A stretch of 5,346 nt of DNA from assembly GCA_937906485.1 (NCBI GenBank), contig CALCYB010000182.1:1-5346 (forward strand), written 5' to 3'. The position numbers were made by a program, and so were the translations under genes. Positions 1-5,346 of this stretch are shown piece by piece. The stretch comes from an uncultured Rikenellaceae bacterium. Lineage in GTDB: Bacteria; Bacteroidota; Bacteroidia; Bacteroidales; UBA932. A model generated the notes under the pieces. That model was not told the DNA's origin. It saw only the letters and a program-made list of their open reading frames with translations, and searched no databases. How positions within the stretch are numbered: position 1 is the stretch's first letter; each line of letters begins with the position of its first letter.

Positions 1-493
1 GTGTCTGCACTCCCATAAACAACGAACGGTCCACCGGCTCGGTCAGCAGGCGTCCCTCACAATCCGGCTTCCGGCTCCGCAAGGAATCCACCACATCCAC
101 ATACGGAATGGCACTGCCTTCTTTGGCAGCCATCCGAAAGGCAGCTTCAATCATCTGCCCGGTAGCAAAAGGCCTTACTGCATCGTGTACCGCCACCAGC
201 GCTCCCGGCTCCACCAGCCGCAGACCGTTGCGGACCGAATGAAAACGGGTAATCCCACCGGTCACCAGGCGGTGGCGCAACCGGAACTGGGCCTGACGGC
301 AGGAGTCTTTCCACACTTCCCGGATGCCTTCATTCATCACCACGATGAGCTCTACCGGTTCAGGCAGGCGCTGGAACAGTTCCATGGTCCATCGCAAAAC
401 CGGTTTTCCTTCCAACTCCAGCAGCTGTTTGGGACGGTCTGCCCCCATCCGGGTTCCGGTCCCCCCAGCTGTAATGATTGCGTATCGTTTCAT
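1..493 (-). CDS. ispD: IspD, 2-C-methyl-D-erythritol 4-phosphate cytidylyltransferase (partial, C-terminus beyond window edge)
   Basis: Likely cytoplasmic enzyme of the non-mevalonate (MEP) isoprenoid pathway, joining CTP and MEP to give CDP-ME and pyrophosphate. The visible part is 164 codons from the ATG at 493-491 to the left edge; the family is usually about 220-235 residues, so roughly the last quarter is missing. Visible motifs are the N-terminal nucleotide-binding loop TAGGTGTRMGADRPKQ (residues 8-23, with R15 and K22 at the positions of the catalytic Arg and Lys of E. coli IspD), VTGG-TR-HSV (77-87), VHDAVRP (102-108), the IPYVDVVDSLR strand (129-139) and EPVDR (152-156), whose R156 matches the conserved substrate-contacting Arg. 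The second conserved Lys near the C-terminus is not in the window. It is divergent from purH. There is no Shine-Dalgarno; the start is chosen because the conserved fold begins at once (MKRYAII). A related sugar-nucleotide cytidylyltransferase is the main alternative, but the motif set favours IspD. Confidence 0.9.
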   Translation of the reverse strand, partial: MKRYAIITAGGTGTRMGADRPKQLLELEGKPVLRWTMELFQRLPEPVELIVVMNEGIREVWKDSCRQAQFRLRHRLVTGGITRFHSVRNGLRLVEPGALVAVHDAVRPFATGQMIEAAFRMAAKEGSAIPYVDVVDSLRSRKPDCEGRLLTEPVDRSLFMGVQT

Positions 494-511
494 AATTTTT
501 CTGTTGCCTTG

Positions 512-544
512 CAAATATAATCGATTATCAAAAGTTTTTTCAAT
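512..544 (-). promoter_or_regulatory. Predicted Bacteroidota-type promoter for ispD
   Basis: Read on the minus strand, positions 519-512 give TATATTTG, an exact match to the Bacteroidota primary-sigma -7 consensus TAnnTTTG. Upstream, 544-541 reads ATTG, three of four matches to the -33 TTTG box, with a 21-nt spacer, within the usual 19-21. Transcription would begin near 505-507, leaving a leader of only about a dozen nucleotides before the ATG at 493. The consensus is established for Bacteroides; its use here is inferred. Confidence 0.5.
517..528. repeat. 12-bp perfect palindrome ATAATCGATTAT, possible operator
   Basis: ATAATCGATTAT equals its own reverse complement. It lies in the spacer of the predicted ispD promoter and overlaps the first three bases of its -7 box, where a dimeric regulator could block RNA polymerase. 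The region is AT-rich, so chance is a real alternative. No regulator is identified in the window. Confidence 0.35.
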
Positions 545-553
545 TGTTTTTGC

Positions 554-561
554 TAATTTTA
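554..561 (+). promoter_or_regulatory. Possible -7 element for the purH-mre operon
   Basis: TAATTTTA matches TAnnTTTG at all defined positions except the last. A transcript starting about 5 nt downstream would have a leader of roughly 15 nt before the ATG at 582. No TTTG-like -33 box is found at the expected 19-21-nt spacing (the sequence there is AAAG), so this call is weak. Confidence 0.25.
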
Positions 562-575
562 CGCGATTAAAATTA
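554..575. repeat. Inverted repeat TAATTTTA / TAAAATTA with 6-nt spacer
   Basis: Positions 554-561 (TAATTTTA) and 568-575 (TAAAATTA) are perfect reverse complements separated by CGCGAT. The repeat ends six bases before the purH ATG and its left arm coincides with the predicted purH -7 element, so it could be an operator. An RNA hairpin is less likely because the left arm would lie upstream of the expected transcript start. It may also be chance in AT-rich DNA. Confidence 0.35.
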
Positions 576-581
576 CAACCT

Positions 582-2117
582 ATGTCATCGGCAAACGAAA
601 TGAAAAAAATAAACCGGGCCCTGATCTCCGTATACCACAAGGACGGCCTGGAAGAAATCGTCAACAAACTCATTGAACTTGGTGTTGAAATCATTTCAAC
701 AGGCGGAACCTATGACTTCATCCAGTCATTGGGACATCCCGTAACCGCAGTTGAAAGCCTCACCGGCTATCCGTCCATCTTCGGCGGACGGGTAAAGACC
801 CTGCATCCCAAAATTTTCGGTGGAATCCTCTTCCGCCGCGACGATGCAGGTGACCAAGTTGAAAGCTCCAGTTATGAAATTCCGCCCATCGATCTGGTGA
901 TCGTGGACCTCTATCCTTTCGAAGAATACGTAGCAGCCAATGCATCCGAAGCCGACATCATCGAGAAAATCGACATCGGAGGCATCTCCTTGATCCGTGC
1001 AGCGGCCAAGAACTTCAAGGACGTGGTCATCGTACCGGCCCAAGGCGGTTATGCGCGGTTATATGACCTGCTGGTCCAACAAGAAGGCTGCACCACCCTG
1101 GCTGACCGCAAATGGTTTGCCGCTTATGCCTTCCAGACCAGTTCCCACTACGATACCATGATCTACCGTTACTTCAACCGCGAAGAAGGTCTGGAATCCT
1201 TCAGTGAAAGCATCTGCGAGAGCCGTCCCCTGCGTTACGGAGAAAATCCCCACCAGCAGGCCCGCTTCTATGGTGATGCTTCGGTATTGCCCCGTCAGCT
1301 GCACGGCAAGGAACTTTCCTACAACAACCTGCTGGACGTGGAAGCAGCCATGGAACTGATTGCCGATTTCAACGACTGCGCGGTTGCCGTCATCAAACAC
1401 AACAATGCCTGCGGCTGTGCCGTCCGTCCGACCGTATTGGAAGCTTGGAAAGCAGCCCTGGCCGGTGACCCGGTATCCGCTTTCGGCGGCATCATCGTAG
1501 CCAACCGCACCATTGATGCCGAAACGGCTGCAGACATCGACAAGATCTTCTTTGAAGTGATTGTTGCTCCTGCCTACGAAGAAGAAGCCCTGCGTATCCT
1601 CAAAAGCAAGAAAAACCGCATTATTCTGGTCAACGACAACGTGGCCCTCTCGCAAGTCAAATTCCGCTCACTCCTGGGCGGAGCCCTGGTACAGGACCGC
1701 GACAGCCATGTGGAAACCCCGGAAGAATTGAGAGCCGCCACCCGCATTGCTCCCACTGCCGAACAAATTGAAGACCTCATTTTTGCTAACATCCTGGTGA
1801 AACATTCCAAGTCCAACGCCATCGTACTGGCCAAAGACCGTACCTTGCTCGCCAGCGGTGTAGGGCAAACCTCTCGGGTGGACTCCCTGCAACAGGCCAT
1901 TGAAAAAGCCCGTCATTTCGGATTTGACCTCCAAGGAGCCGTGATGGCATCCGATGCTTTCTTCCCCTTCCCGGACTGTGTGGAAATAGCTGACAAGGCA
2001 GGCATCACTGCCGTGGTGCATCCCGGAGGATCGATCCGTGACCAGGAAAGCATTGACTATTGCGATGCCCACCAAATGGCCATGGCCATCACTGGAAAAC
2101 GCCACTTCAAACACTAA
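582..2117 (+). CDS. purH: PurH, bifunctional AICAR transformylase / IMP cyclohydrolase
   Basis: Cytoplasmic enzyme of the last two steps of de novo purine synthesis: it formylates AICAR with 10-formyl-THF and closes the ring to IMP. At 511 residues it has the normal family length. The N-terminal MGS-like IMP cyclohydrolase domain covers roughly residues 8-205 (STGGT 39-43, GGRVKTLHPK 69-78, EKIDIGGISLIRAAAKN 128-144). The transformylase domain follows, with RYGENPHQ (218-225), the catalytic Lys-His pair in KHNNACG (K272, H273), GDPVSAFGG (295-303), SKSNAIVLA (409-417) and SDAFFPFPD (457-465), ending in RHFKH. The reading frame is open much further upstream, but that part is antisense to ispD and lacks homology. 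An in-frame ATG at 600 (505 residues) is an alternative start; 582 is chosen because it gives an MS-type N-terminus and length closer to Bacteroides PurH as I recall it. Neither start has a Shine-Dalgarno. First gene of the apparent operon, 34 nt before mreB. Confidence 0.97.
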   Translation: MSSANEMKKINRALISVYHKDGLEEIVNKLIELGVEIISTGGTYDFIQSLGHPVTAVESLTGYPSIFGGRVKTLHPKIFGGILFRRDDAGDQVESSSYEIPPIDLVIVDLYPFEEYVAANASEADIIEKIDIGGISLIRAAAKNFKDVVIVPAQGGYARLYDLLVQQEGCTTLADRKWFAAYAFQTSSHYDTMIYRYFNREEGLESFSESICESRPLRYGENPHQQARFYGDASVLPRQLHGKELSYNNLLDVEAAMELIADFNDCAVAVIKHNNACGCAVRPTVLEAWKAALAGDPVSAFGGIIVANRTIDAETAADIDKIFFEVIVAPAYEEEALRILKSKKNRIILVNDNVALSQVKFRSLLGGALVQDRDSHVETPEELRAATRIAPTAEQIEDLIFANILVKHSKSNAIVLAKDRTLLASGVGQTSRVDSLQQAIEKARHFGFDLQGAVMASDAFFPFPDCVEIADKAGITAVVHPGGSIRDQESIDYCDAHQMAMAITGKRHFKH

Positions 2118-2151
2118 ACTACAACCTGAACCCATTACATTCCTATTCTAA

Positions 2152-3171
2152 ATGGCATTTTCATTCCTTACCCAAGAATTGGCAATTGACCTTGGCACAG
2201 CCAATACCGTCATTCTGGTGGATGACAAGATCGTCGTGGACGAACCTTCCATCATCGCCTTTGACCAGAATACCGGCAAGCCCATTGCCTTCGGTCAACG
2301 TGCACGTCTGATGCACGAAAAGACGCATCCCAACATCAAGACCGTCCGCCCGTTACGCGATGGTGTGATTGCAGACTTCCATGCGGCGGAACACATGATC
2401 AAGGGATTTGTCAAAATGATCAACCCGAAACGCTCCTTGTTTACTCCCAGCATCAAGATGGTGGTCTGCGTTCCTTCAGGAAGTACCGAAGTGGAAATCC
2501 GGGCCATCCGCGACTCATCCGAACATGCCGGAGGCCGTGATGTCTATATGATTTTTGAACCCATGGCTGCCGCTATGGGTATTGGTCTGGATGTTGAAGC
2601 CCCGTCCGGAAACATGGTGGTGGATATCGGAGGAGGTACCACCGAGATTGCCGTCATCTCCCTGGGAGGCATCGTGTGCAGCCAAAGTATCCGTGTGGCC
2701 GGTGATGTCTTCACGTCAGAAATCCAACAATACATGCGCCAACAGCACAACATCAAGGTCGGAGAACTCACCTCGGAAGAAATCAAGATCCGCATCGGTG
2801 CCGCCATTCCGGACCTGGATGAACTGCCGGAACCGTTCATTGTCCGCGGACCGAACCTGATGACCGCCCACCCGGTGGAAATTGCCGTGACCAGTCCGGA
2901 AGTTGCCCACTGCCTGGACAAGTCCCTGGCCAAGATTGAAACCGCCATCCTGCAAGTGCTGGAACAGACACCTCCTGAACTCTACCAGGACATCGTGGAA
3001 AAAGGCATCTTCCTGACCGGCGGCGGTGCCCTATTGCGCGGTCTGGACAAGCGCCTGTATGAAAAGATCAACATTCCCTTCCATGTGGCTGACGACCCCC
3101 TGCGAGCCGTTGCCCGCGGTACCAGTCAGGCACTGAAAGGTTCATCCCACTATTCATTCCTGATGCGATAA
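2152..3171 (+). CDS. mreB: MreB, actin-like rod shape-determining protein
   Basis: ATP-dependent bacterial actin that forms membrane-attached filaments under the inner membrane and orients the elongasome. At 339 residues it has the usual length. The actin-fold signatures are all present: phosphate-1 loop in AIDLGTANT (11-19), EPMAAAMGIG (136-145), phosphate-2 loop VVDIGGGTTEI (156-166), GELTSEEIK (204-212) and the adenosine loop LTGGGALLRGLD (288-299). RPLRDGVIADF (66-76) and VPSGSTEVE (107-115) are also typical. The N-terminus (MAFSFLTQE) is short and hydrophobic, as expected for direct membrane contact. The start is fixed by the conserved N-terminus, although the leader has no Shine-Dalgarno. 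It lies 34 nt after purH with no visible terminator or convincing promoter between, and 8 nt before mreC, so cotranscription with both is likely. Confidence 0.97.
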   Translation: MAFSFLTQELAIDLGTANTVILVDDKIVVDEPSIIAFDQNTGKPIAFGQRARLMHEKTHPNIKTVRPLRDGVIADFHAAEHMIKGFVKMINPKRSLFTPSIKMVVCVPSGSTEVEIRAIRDSSEHAGGRDVYMIFEPMAAAMGIGLDVEAPSGNMVVDIGGGTTEIAVISLGGIVCSQSIRVAGDVFTSEIQQYMRQQHNIKVGELTSEEIKIRIGAAIPDLDELPEPFIVRGPNLMTAHPVEIAVTSPEVAHCLDKSLAKIETAILQVLEQTPPELYQDIVEKGIFLTGGGALLRGLDKRLYEKINIPFHVADDPLRAVARGTSQALKGSSHYSFLMR

Positions 3172-3179
3172 CCGTCAAG

Positions 3180-3992
3180 ATGGGAAAAAACGCCTCCTTT
3201 CTGCGCGTGTTGGCCATAGCAATCACCTTCCTCGTATTGGAGGGTGTTTGCGTTTTATTGATTTCACGCAACAGCATTCTCCAGCGGTCGCAACTGGTAC
3301 TGGCCCTTCGCAACCTCCAACAGATCGGATGGCAACGTGTGGAAAAGCAACGCTATGCCCGCCAGCTGGAGGATGTCAACCACATGTTGAGCCAGGAGAA
3401 CAACCGGCTGCTTTCCGAAAATCAGCAATTGAGAGAAATCCTGCTCCAGCAACGGTACATGGACAGCTCGCTTACCCTGCCCGGGCAGCAACAATTCCAG
3501 TACATCCCCGCACAGGTCATCCGGAACGAAACCCACCGGCAGCACAACGTCCTGTACCTGAACCGGGGGAGTGCCGACGGAATAAAACCGGACATGGGGG
3601 TCATCACCACCCGGGGCATCATCGGTTTTGTCAATGGGGTCAGCGAACACTTTTGTCAAGTGGTCTCCCTGCTGGACATAGACCGGGGCATTACCGGCAC
3701 CATTTCCCGCACCGGAACCTTTGGACCGGTCCGCTGGGACGGACTCGATGCCCGACAAGTCATCATGGATGAAATTCCGATCCACACCCGCTTCTCGGTC
3801 GGCGACACGATTGTCTCCAGCGGATATTCGTTGCTGTTCCCCAAAGACATTCCTATCGGGACCATCGCTTCCCATGAACTGGTGGATGGGGTCAGTCATC
3901 GGCTACACCTGAATCTTTTTGAAGATTTCCGGTCACTGCAGTTCGTTTACATTGTTTCCAACACCCAAGAAGAAGAAATCAAAGCCTTATGA
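3180..3992 (+). CDS. mreC: MreC, rod shape-determining periplasmic scaffold protein
   Basis: Bitopic inner-membrane protein whose periplasmic domain self-assembles and contacts PBP2 to activate the elongasome. The 270-residue product shows the family architecture: a short basic cytoplasmic N-terminus, one transmembrane segment (about 8-28), a Gln/Glu/Leu-rich coiled coil (about 55-92), then the paired beta-barrel domain (about 106-260). Family motifs include NRGSADGIKPDMGVITTRGIIG (within 128-149), VSLLDIDRGITG (162-173) and the late GDTIVSSGYS--FPKDIPIGTI block (208-229). The C-terminus is short and acidic (EEEIKAL), without the long tail seen in some proteobacterial MreC. Its stop TGA overlaps the mreD start in an ATGA, pointing to translational coupling. 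Confidence 0.93.
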   Translation: MGKNASFLRVLAIAITFLVLEGVCVLLISRNSILQRSQLVLALRNLQQIGWQRVEKQRYARQLEDVNHMLSQENNRLLSENQQLREILLQQRYMDSSLTLPGQQQFQYIPAQVIRNETHRQHNVLYLNRGSADGIKPDMGVITTRGIIGFVNGVSEHFCQVVSLLDIDRGITGTISRTGTFGPVRWDGLDARQVIMDEIPIHTRFSVGDTIVSSGYSLLFPKDIPIGTIASHELVDGVSHRLHLNLFEDFRSLQFVYIVSNTQEEEIKAL

Positions 3993-4498
3993 TCAAAGCC
4001 CGTCACTTCTCGCTGATTGCTCTGCTGATTGTCCTGCTGCAATCCGTGTTGGACAATTACCTGGATTTTCACCATTCCATCTACATCCTGCTGACGCCGA
4101 TTGTGGTAGCCATGATGCCGACCCATCTACGGGGTATCCCGATGCTGCTGAGCGCCTTCTTCCTGGGTCTGGTGACCGACCTGCTCGGCAACGGCATCTT
4201 GGGGCTGAATGCATCGGCCCTGACCGCCATGGTGCTGATCCGGTATCCGCTCATCCAACGCTTTACCCATGAAAACGCCATGGAGAAATATCCGTTCCCT
4301 TGTATCCAAAGTATGGGGAAAGGCTATTTCACCATCTACCTGCTGCTGTTGTACCTGGTCTTTATGAGTCTGTACATTCTCTGGGAGAGTGCCGGCATGG
4401 TACCCGTACCGTGGATGATCGGACGCATCCTGGTCGGCACCTTGATCAACACCGGGCTGGGATTCCTTTTCTTCTGGCTGATTATCCGTGAACAATAA
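3989..4498 (+). CDS. mreD: MreD, rod shape-determining membrane protein
   Basis: Polytopic inner-membrane subunit of the elongasome. The 169-residue product is almost entirely hydrophobic, with likely membrane segments near residues 8-25, 31-45, 50-67, 71-88, 113-133 and 143-166, and normal length for the family. The block GLVTDLLGNGILGLNASAL (60-78) fits the conserved MreD pattern of an Asp in a membrane segment followed by a Gly-rich turn. MreD diverges quickly in sequence, so the call rests on this block, the hydropathy and the position directly after mreC. The ATG at 3989 overlaps the mreC stop by 4 nt; the gene ends 19 nt before the PBP2 start. Confidence 0.88.
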   Translation: MIKARHFSLIALLIVLLQSVLDNYLDFHHSIYILLTPIVVAMMPTHLRGIPMLLSAFFLGLVTDLLGNGILGLNASALTAMVLIRYPLIQRFTHENAMEKYPFPCIQSMGKGYFTIYLLLLYLVFMSLYILWESAGMVPVPWMIGRILVGTLINTGLGFLFFWLIIREQ

Positions 4499-4517
4499 CA
4501 ACCTGGATTGACAACAG

Positions 4518-5346
4518 ATGGCAAAGAACCAATACAAACAACAGCTGCTGATCATCGGGATGGCCGTCTTCTTCCTGATCATCCTGATCCGTCTATTCAA
4601 TATCCAGATCCTGGATTCGCAGTACAAGGTCAATGCCGACAACAATGCCCTGCGTTACATCACCAAATACCCTGTTCGTGGGCGCATTCTGGACCGCAAC
4701 GGACTGGTGCTGGTCGACAATGCCTATTCCTACGACATCCTCGTCACCCCCTACGATGTCAAGCCCTTCGATACCCTGGCCCTGTGCCGCATCTTTGACC
4801 TGAATCCGGAACAAGTGCACGCCACCTTTGCCGAATACCGCAAGTACCGCACCCGGATCGGTTTCCAAAGCAAGATCTTCCTGAAACAGATTACCCAGGA
4901 CCAATACAGTCACTTTCTGGAAATGAGCCACCATTTTCCGGGCTTCACGGCAGTACCCCGCACCATCCGCAGTTACCCCTACGATGCCGGTGGCAACCTG
5001 CTCGGTTATGTTTCCGAAGTGGATGCGGACTACCTTAAGAAACATCCGCAGTACCAGAGCGGGGACTATGCCGGGAAAACCGGTCTGGAACTGGTCTGCG
5101 AGGATCAACTCAAAGGGGAAAAAGGATACAATATCTACCTGCGCAACGTACACAACCGCATACAGGACGCCTACCAGGGCGGGGAGTTTGACAAAGCGGC
5201 CATTGCCGGCAAAGATGTGGTCACCACCATCGATGCCGAACTGCAGCAATATGGCGAATACCTGATGCAGAACAAAGTCGGCAGCATCGTGGCCATCGGC
5301 TTTGCTGTGCTGCTGATCACCCAGAAGAAGATGTCCGTTTACAAGG
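4518..5346 (+). CDS. mrdA: Penicillin-binding protein 2, N-terminal part (partial; aberrant 3' end)
   Basis: Class B penicillin-binding protein, the transpeptidase of the elongasome, anchored in the inner membrane with its catalytic domain in the periplasm. The window holds 276 codons; the family is usually about 600-680 residues. Seen in order: a basic N-terminus, one transmembrane anchor (about 10-30), the PBP dimerisation-domain motif PVRGRILDRNG (52-62), further N-terminal-domain sequence including RSYPY (151-155) and NLLGYVSEVD (160-169), GKTGLE (186-191), and TTIDAELQQYGEYLMQNK (236-253), which normally leads into the transpeptidase domain. The active-site SxxK, SxN and KTG motifs are not present in the window. 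After I260 (codon 5295-5297) the family pattern, which should go on as roughly EPxTGxILA, stops and a hydrophobic segment with a basic tail takes over in frame. The gene follows mreD by 19 nt, the usual elongasome order. Confidence 0.9.
   Translation, partial: MAKNQYKQQLLIIGMAVFFLIILIRLFNIQILDSQYKVNADNNALRYITKYPVRGRILDRNGLVLVDNAYSYDILVTPYDVKPFDTLALCRIFDLNPEQVHATFAEYRKYRTRIGFQSKIFLKQITQDQYSHFLEMSHHFPGFTAVPRTIRSYPYDAGGNLLGYVSEVDADYLKKHPQYQSGDYAGKTGLELVCEDQLKGEKGYNIYLRNVHNRIQDAYQGGEFDKAAIAGKDVVTTIDAELQQYGEYLMQNKVGSIVAIGFAVLLITQKKMSVYK
5298..5346 (+). other. Non-PBP2 sequence fused in frame at the window end
   Basis: These 49 bases encode GFAVLLITQKKMSVYK in the PBP2 frame: a short membrane-like stretch followed by a basic tail. 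No PBP2 I know has this after the IVAI strand, and neither of the other two plus-strand frames restores the expected sequence, so a simple one- or two-base frameshift does not explain it. The composition would suit a late membrane helix of a polytopic protein such as RodA, the expected next gene, but 16 residues are too few to assign. A deletion, another rearrangement or an assembly chimera are all possible. Confidence 0.5.

Larger units (their letters stand above)
494..581. promoter_or_regulatory. AT-rich divergent intergenic region between ispD and purH
   Basis: This 88-bp region must carry the start signals of both ispD (leftward) and the purH-mre operon (rightward). It is conspicuously AT-rich next to the flanking genes. 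It contains a Bacteroidota-type -7 element toward ispD, a weaker one toward purH, a 12-bp perfect palindrome and an 8-bp inverted repeat, each listed separately. Neither start codon has an AGGAGG-like sequence before it, as is usual in Bacteroidota. No RNA gene or rho-independent terminator is visible. Confidence 0.7.

Noticed and set aside
324..581. Upstream in-frame extension of purH to an ATG at 324, giving a 597-residue protein
   Set aside because: The extra 86 residues are antisense to ispD, cross the AT-rich promoter region and match nothing expected in PurH; family length and conserved N-terminus fit a start at 582 or 600.
1059..1655. Minus-strand open frame of 198 codons inside purH
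   Set aside because: Shadow frame opposite a strongly conserved gene; no recognisable domain.
2118..2151. Terminator or separate mreB promoter between purH and mreB
   Set aside because: The 34-nt gap has no GC-rich hairpin with a T run and no TAnnTTTG element, so neither can be supported.
3264..3899. Minus-strand open frame of 211 codons opposite mreC
   Set aside because: MreC has clear domain architecture on the plus strand; the antisense product shows no motif or membrane pattern that makes sense.
4593..5249. Minus-strand open frame of 218 codons opposite the PBP2 gene
   Set aside because: PBP2 motifs are unambiguous on the plus strand; the antisense frame is a by-product of codon bias.
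5285..5346. Simple sequencing frameshift as the cause of the odd PBP2 end
   Set aside because: Neither alternative plus-strand frame after about 5297 yields the expected PBP2 continuation, and one of them soon hits a stop codon.

Overview
The window reads as a chromosomal housekeeping segment from a member of the Bacteroidota, most likely the order Bacteroidales. Three observations support this. The PurH and MreB proteins read like Bacteroidales family members (for example KHNNACG rather than the enterobacterial KHANPCG in PurH). No gene start has a Shine-Dalgarno sequence. The promoter-like elements fit the Bacteroidota -7 consensus TAnnTTTG. The genes look moderately GC-rich by eye, while the one divergent intergenic region is strongly AT-rich. 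I cannot fix the genus from sequence alone.

Layout: on the minus strand at the left edge is a C-terminally truncated ispD (MEP isoprenoid pathway, 493 down to the edge). It is transcribed divergently from everything else. An 88-bp AT-rich intergenic region (494-581) holds a good Bacteroidota-type -7 element for ispD, a weaker one for purH, a 12-bp perfect palindrome and an 8+6+8 inverted repeat. To the right, on the plus strand and tightly packed, are purH (582-2117), mreB (2152-3171), mreC (3180-3992), mreD (3989-4498, overlapping mreC by 4 nt) and the start of the PBP2 gene mrdA (4518 to the right edge). Gaps are 34, 8, -4 and 19 nt, with no visible terminator, so this looks like one operon.

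How the genes work together: PurH completes de novo IMP synthesis. MreB (actin-like filament), MreC (bitopic periplasmic scaffold), MreD (polytopic membrane protein) and PBP2 (transpeptidase) form the Rod/elongasome complex that directs lateral peptidoglycan synthesis. RodA, the partner glycosyltransferase, would normally be expected just downstream. IspD supplies isoprenoid precursors, which feed among other things the undecaprenyl carrier used by the same wall machinery; that link is by pathway, not by shared transcription.

The most unusual point is at the right edge. The PBP2 reading frame is orthodox up to about 5297, then switches in frame to a hydrophobic stretch and a basic tail instead of the expected start of the transpeptidase domain. 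This looks like a deletion junction or assembly chimera at a contig end, perhaps into a membrane protein such as RodA. I see no convincing undescribed system, mobile element, RNA gene or CRISPR array.
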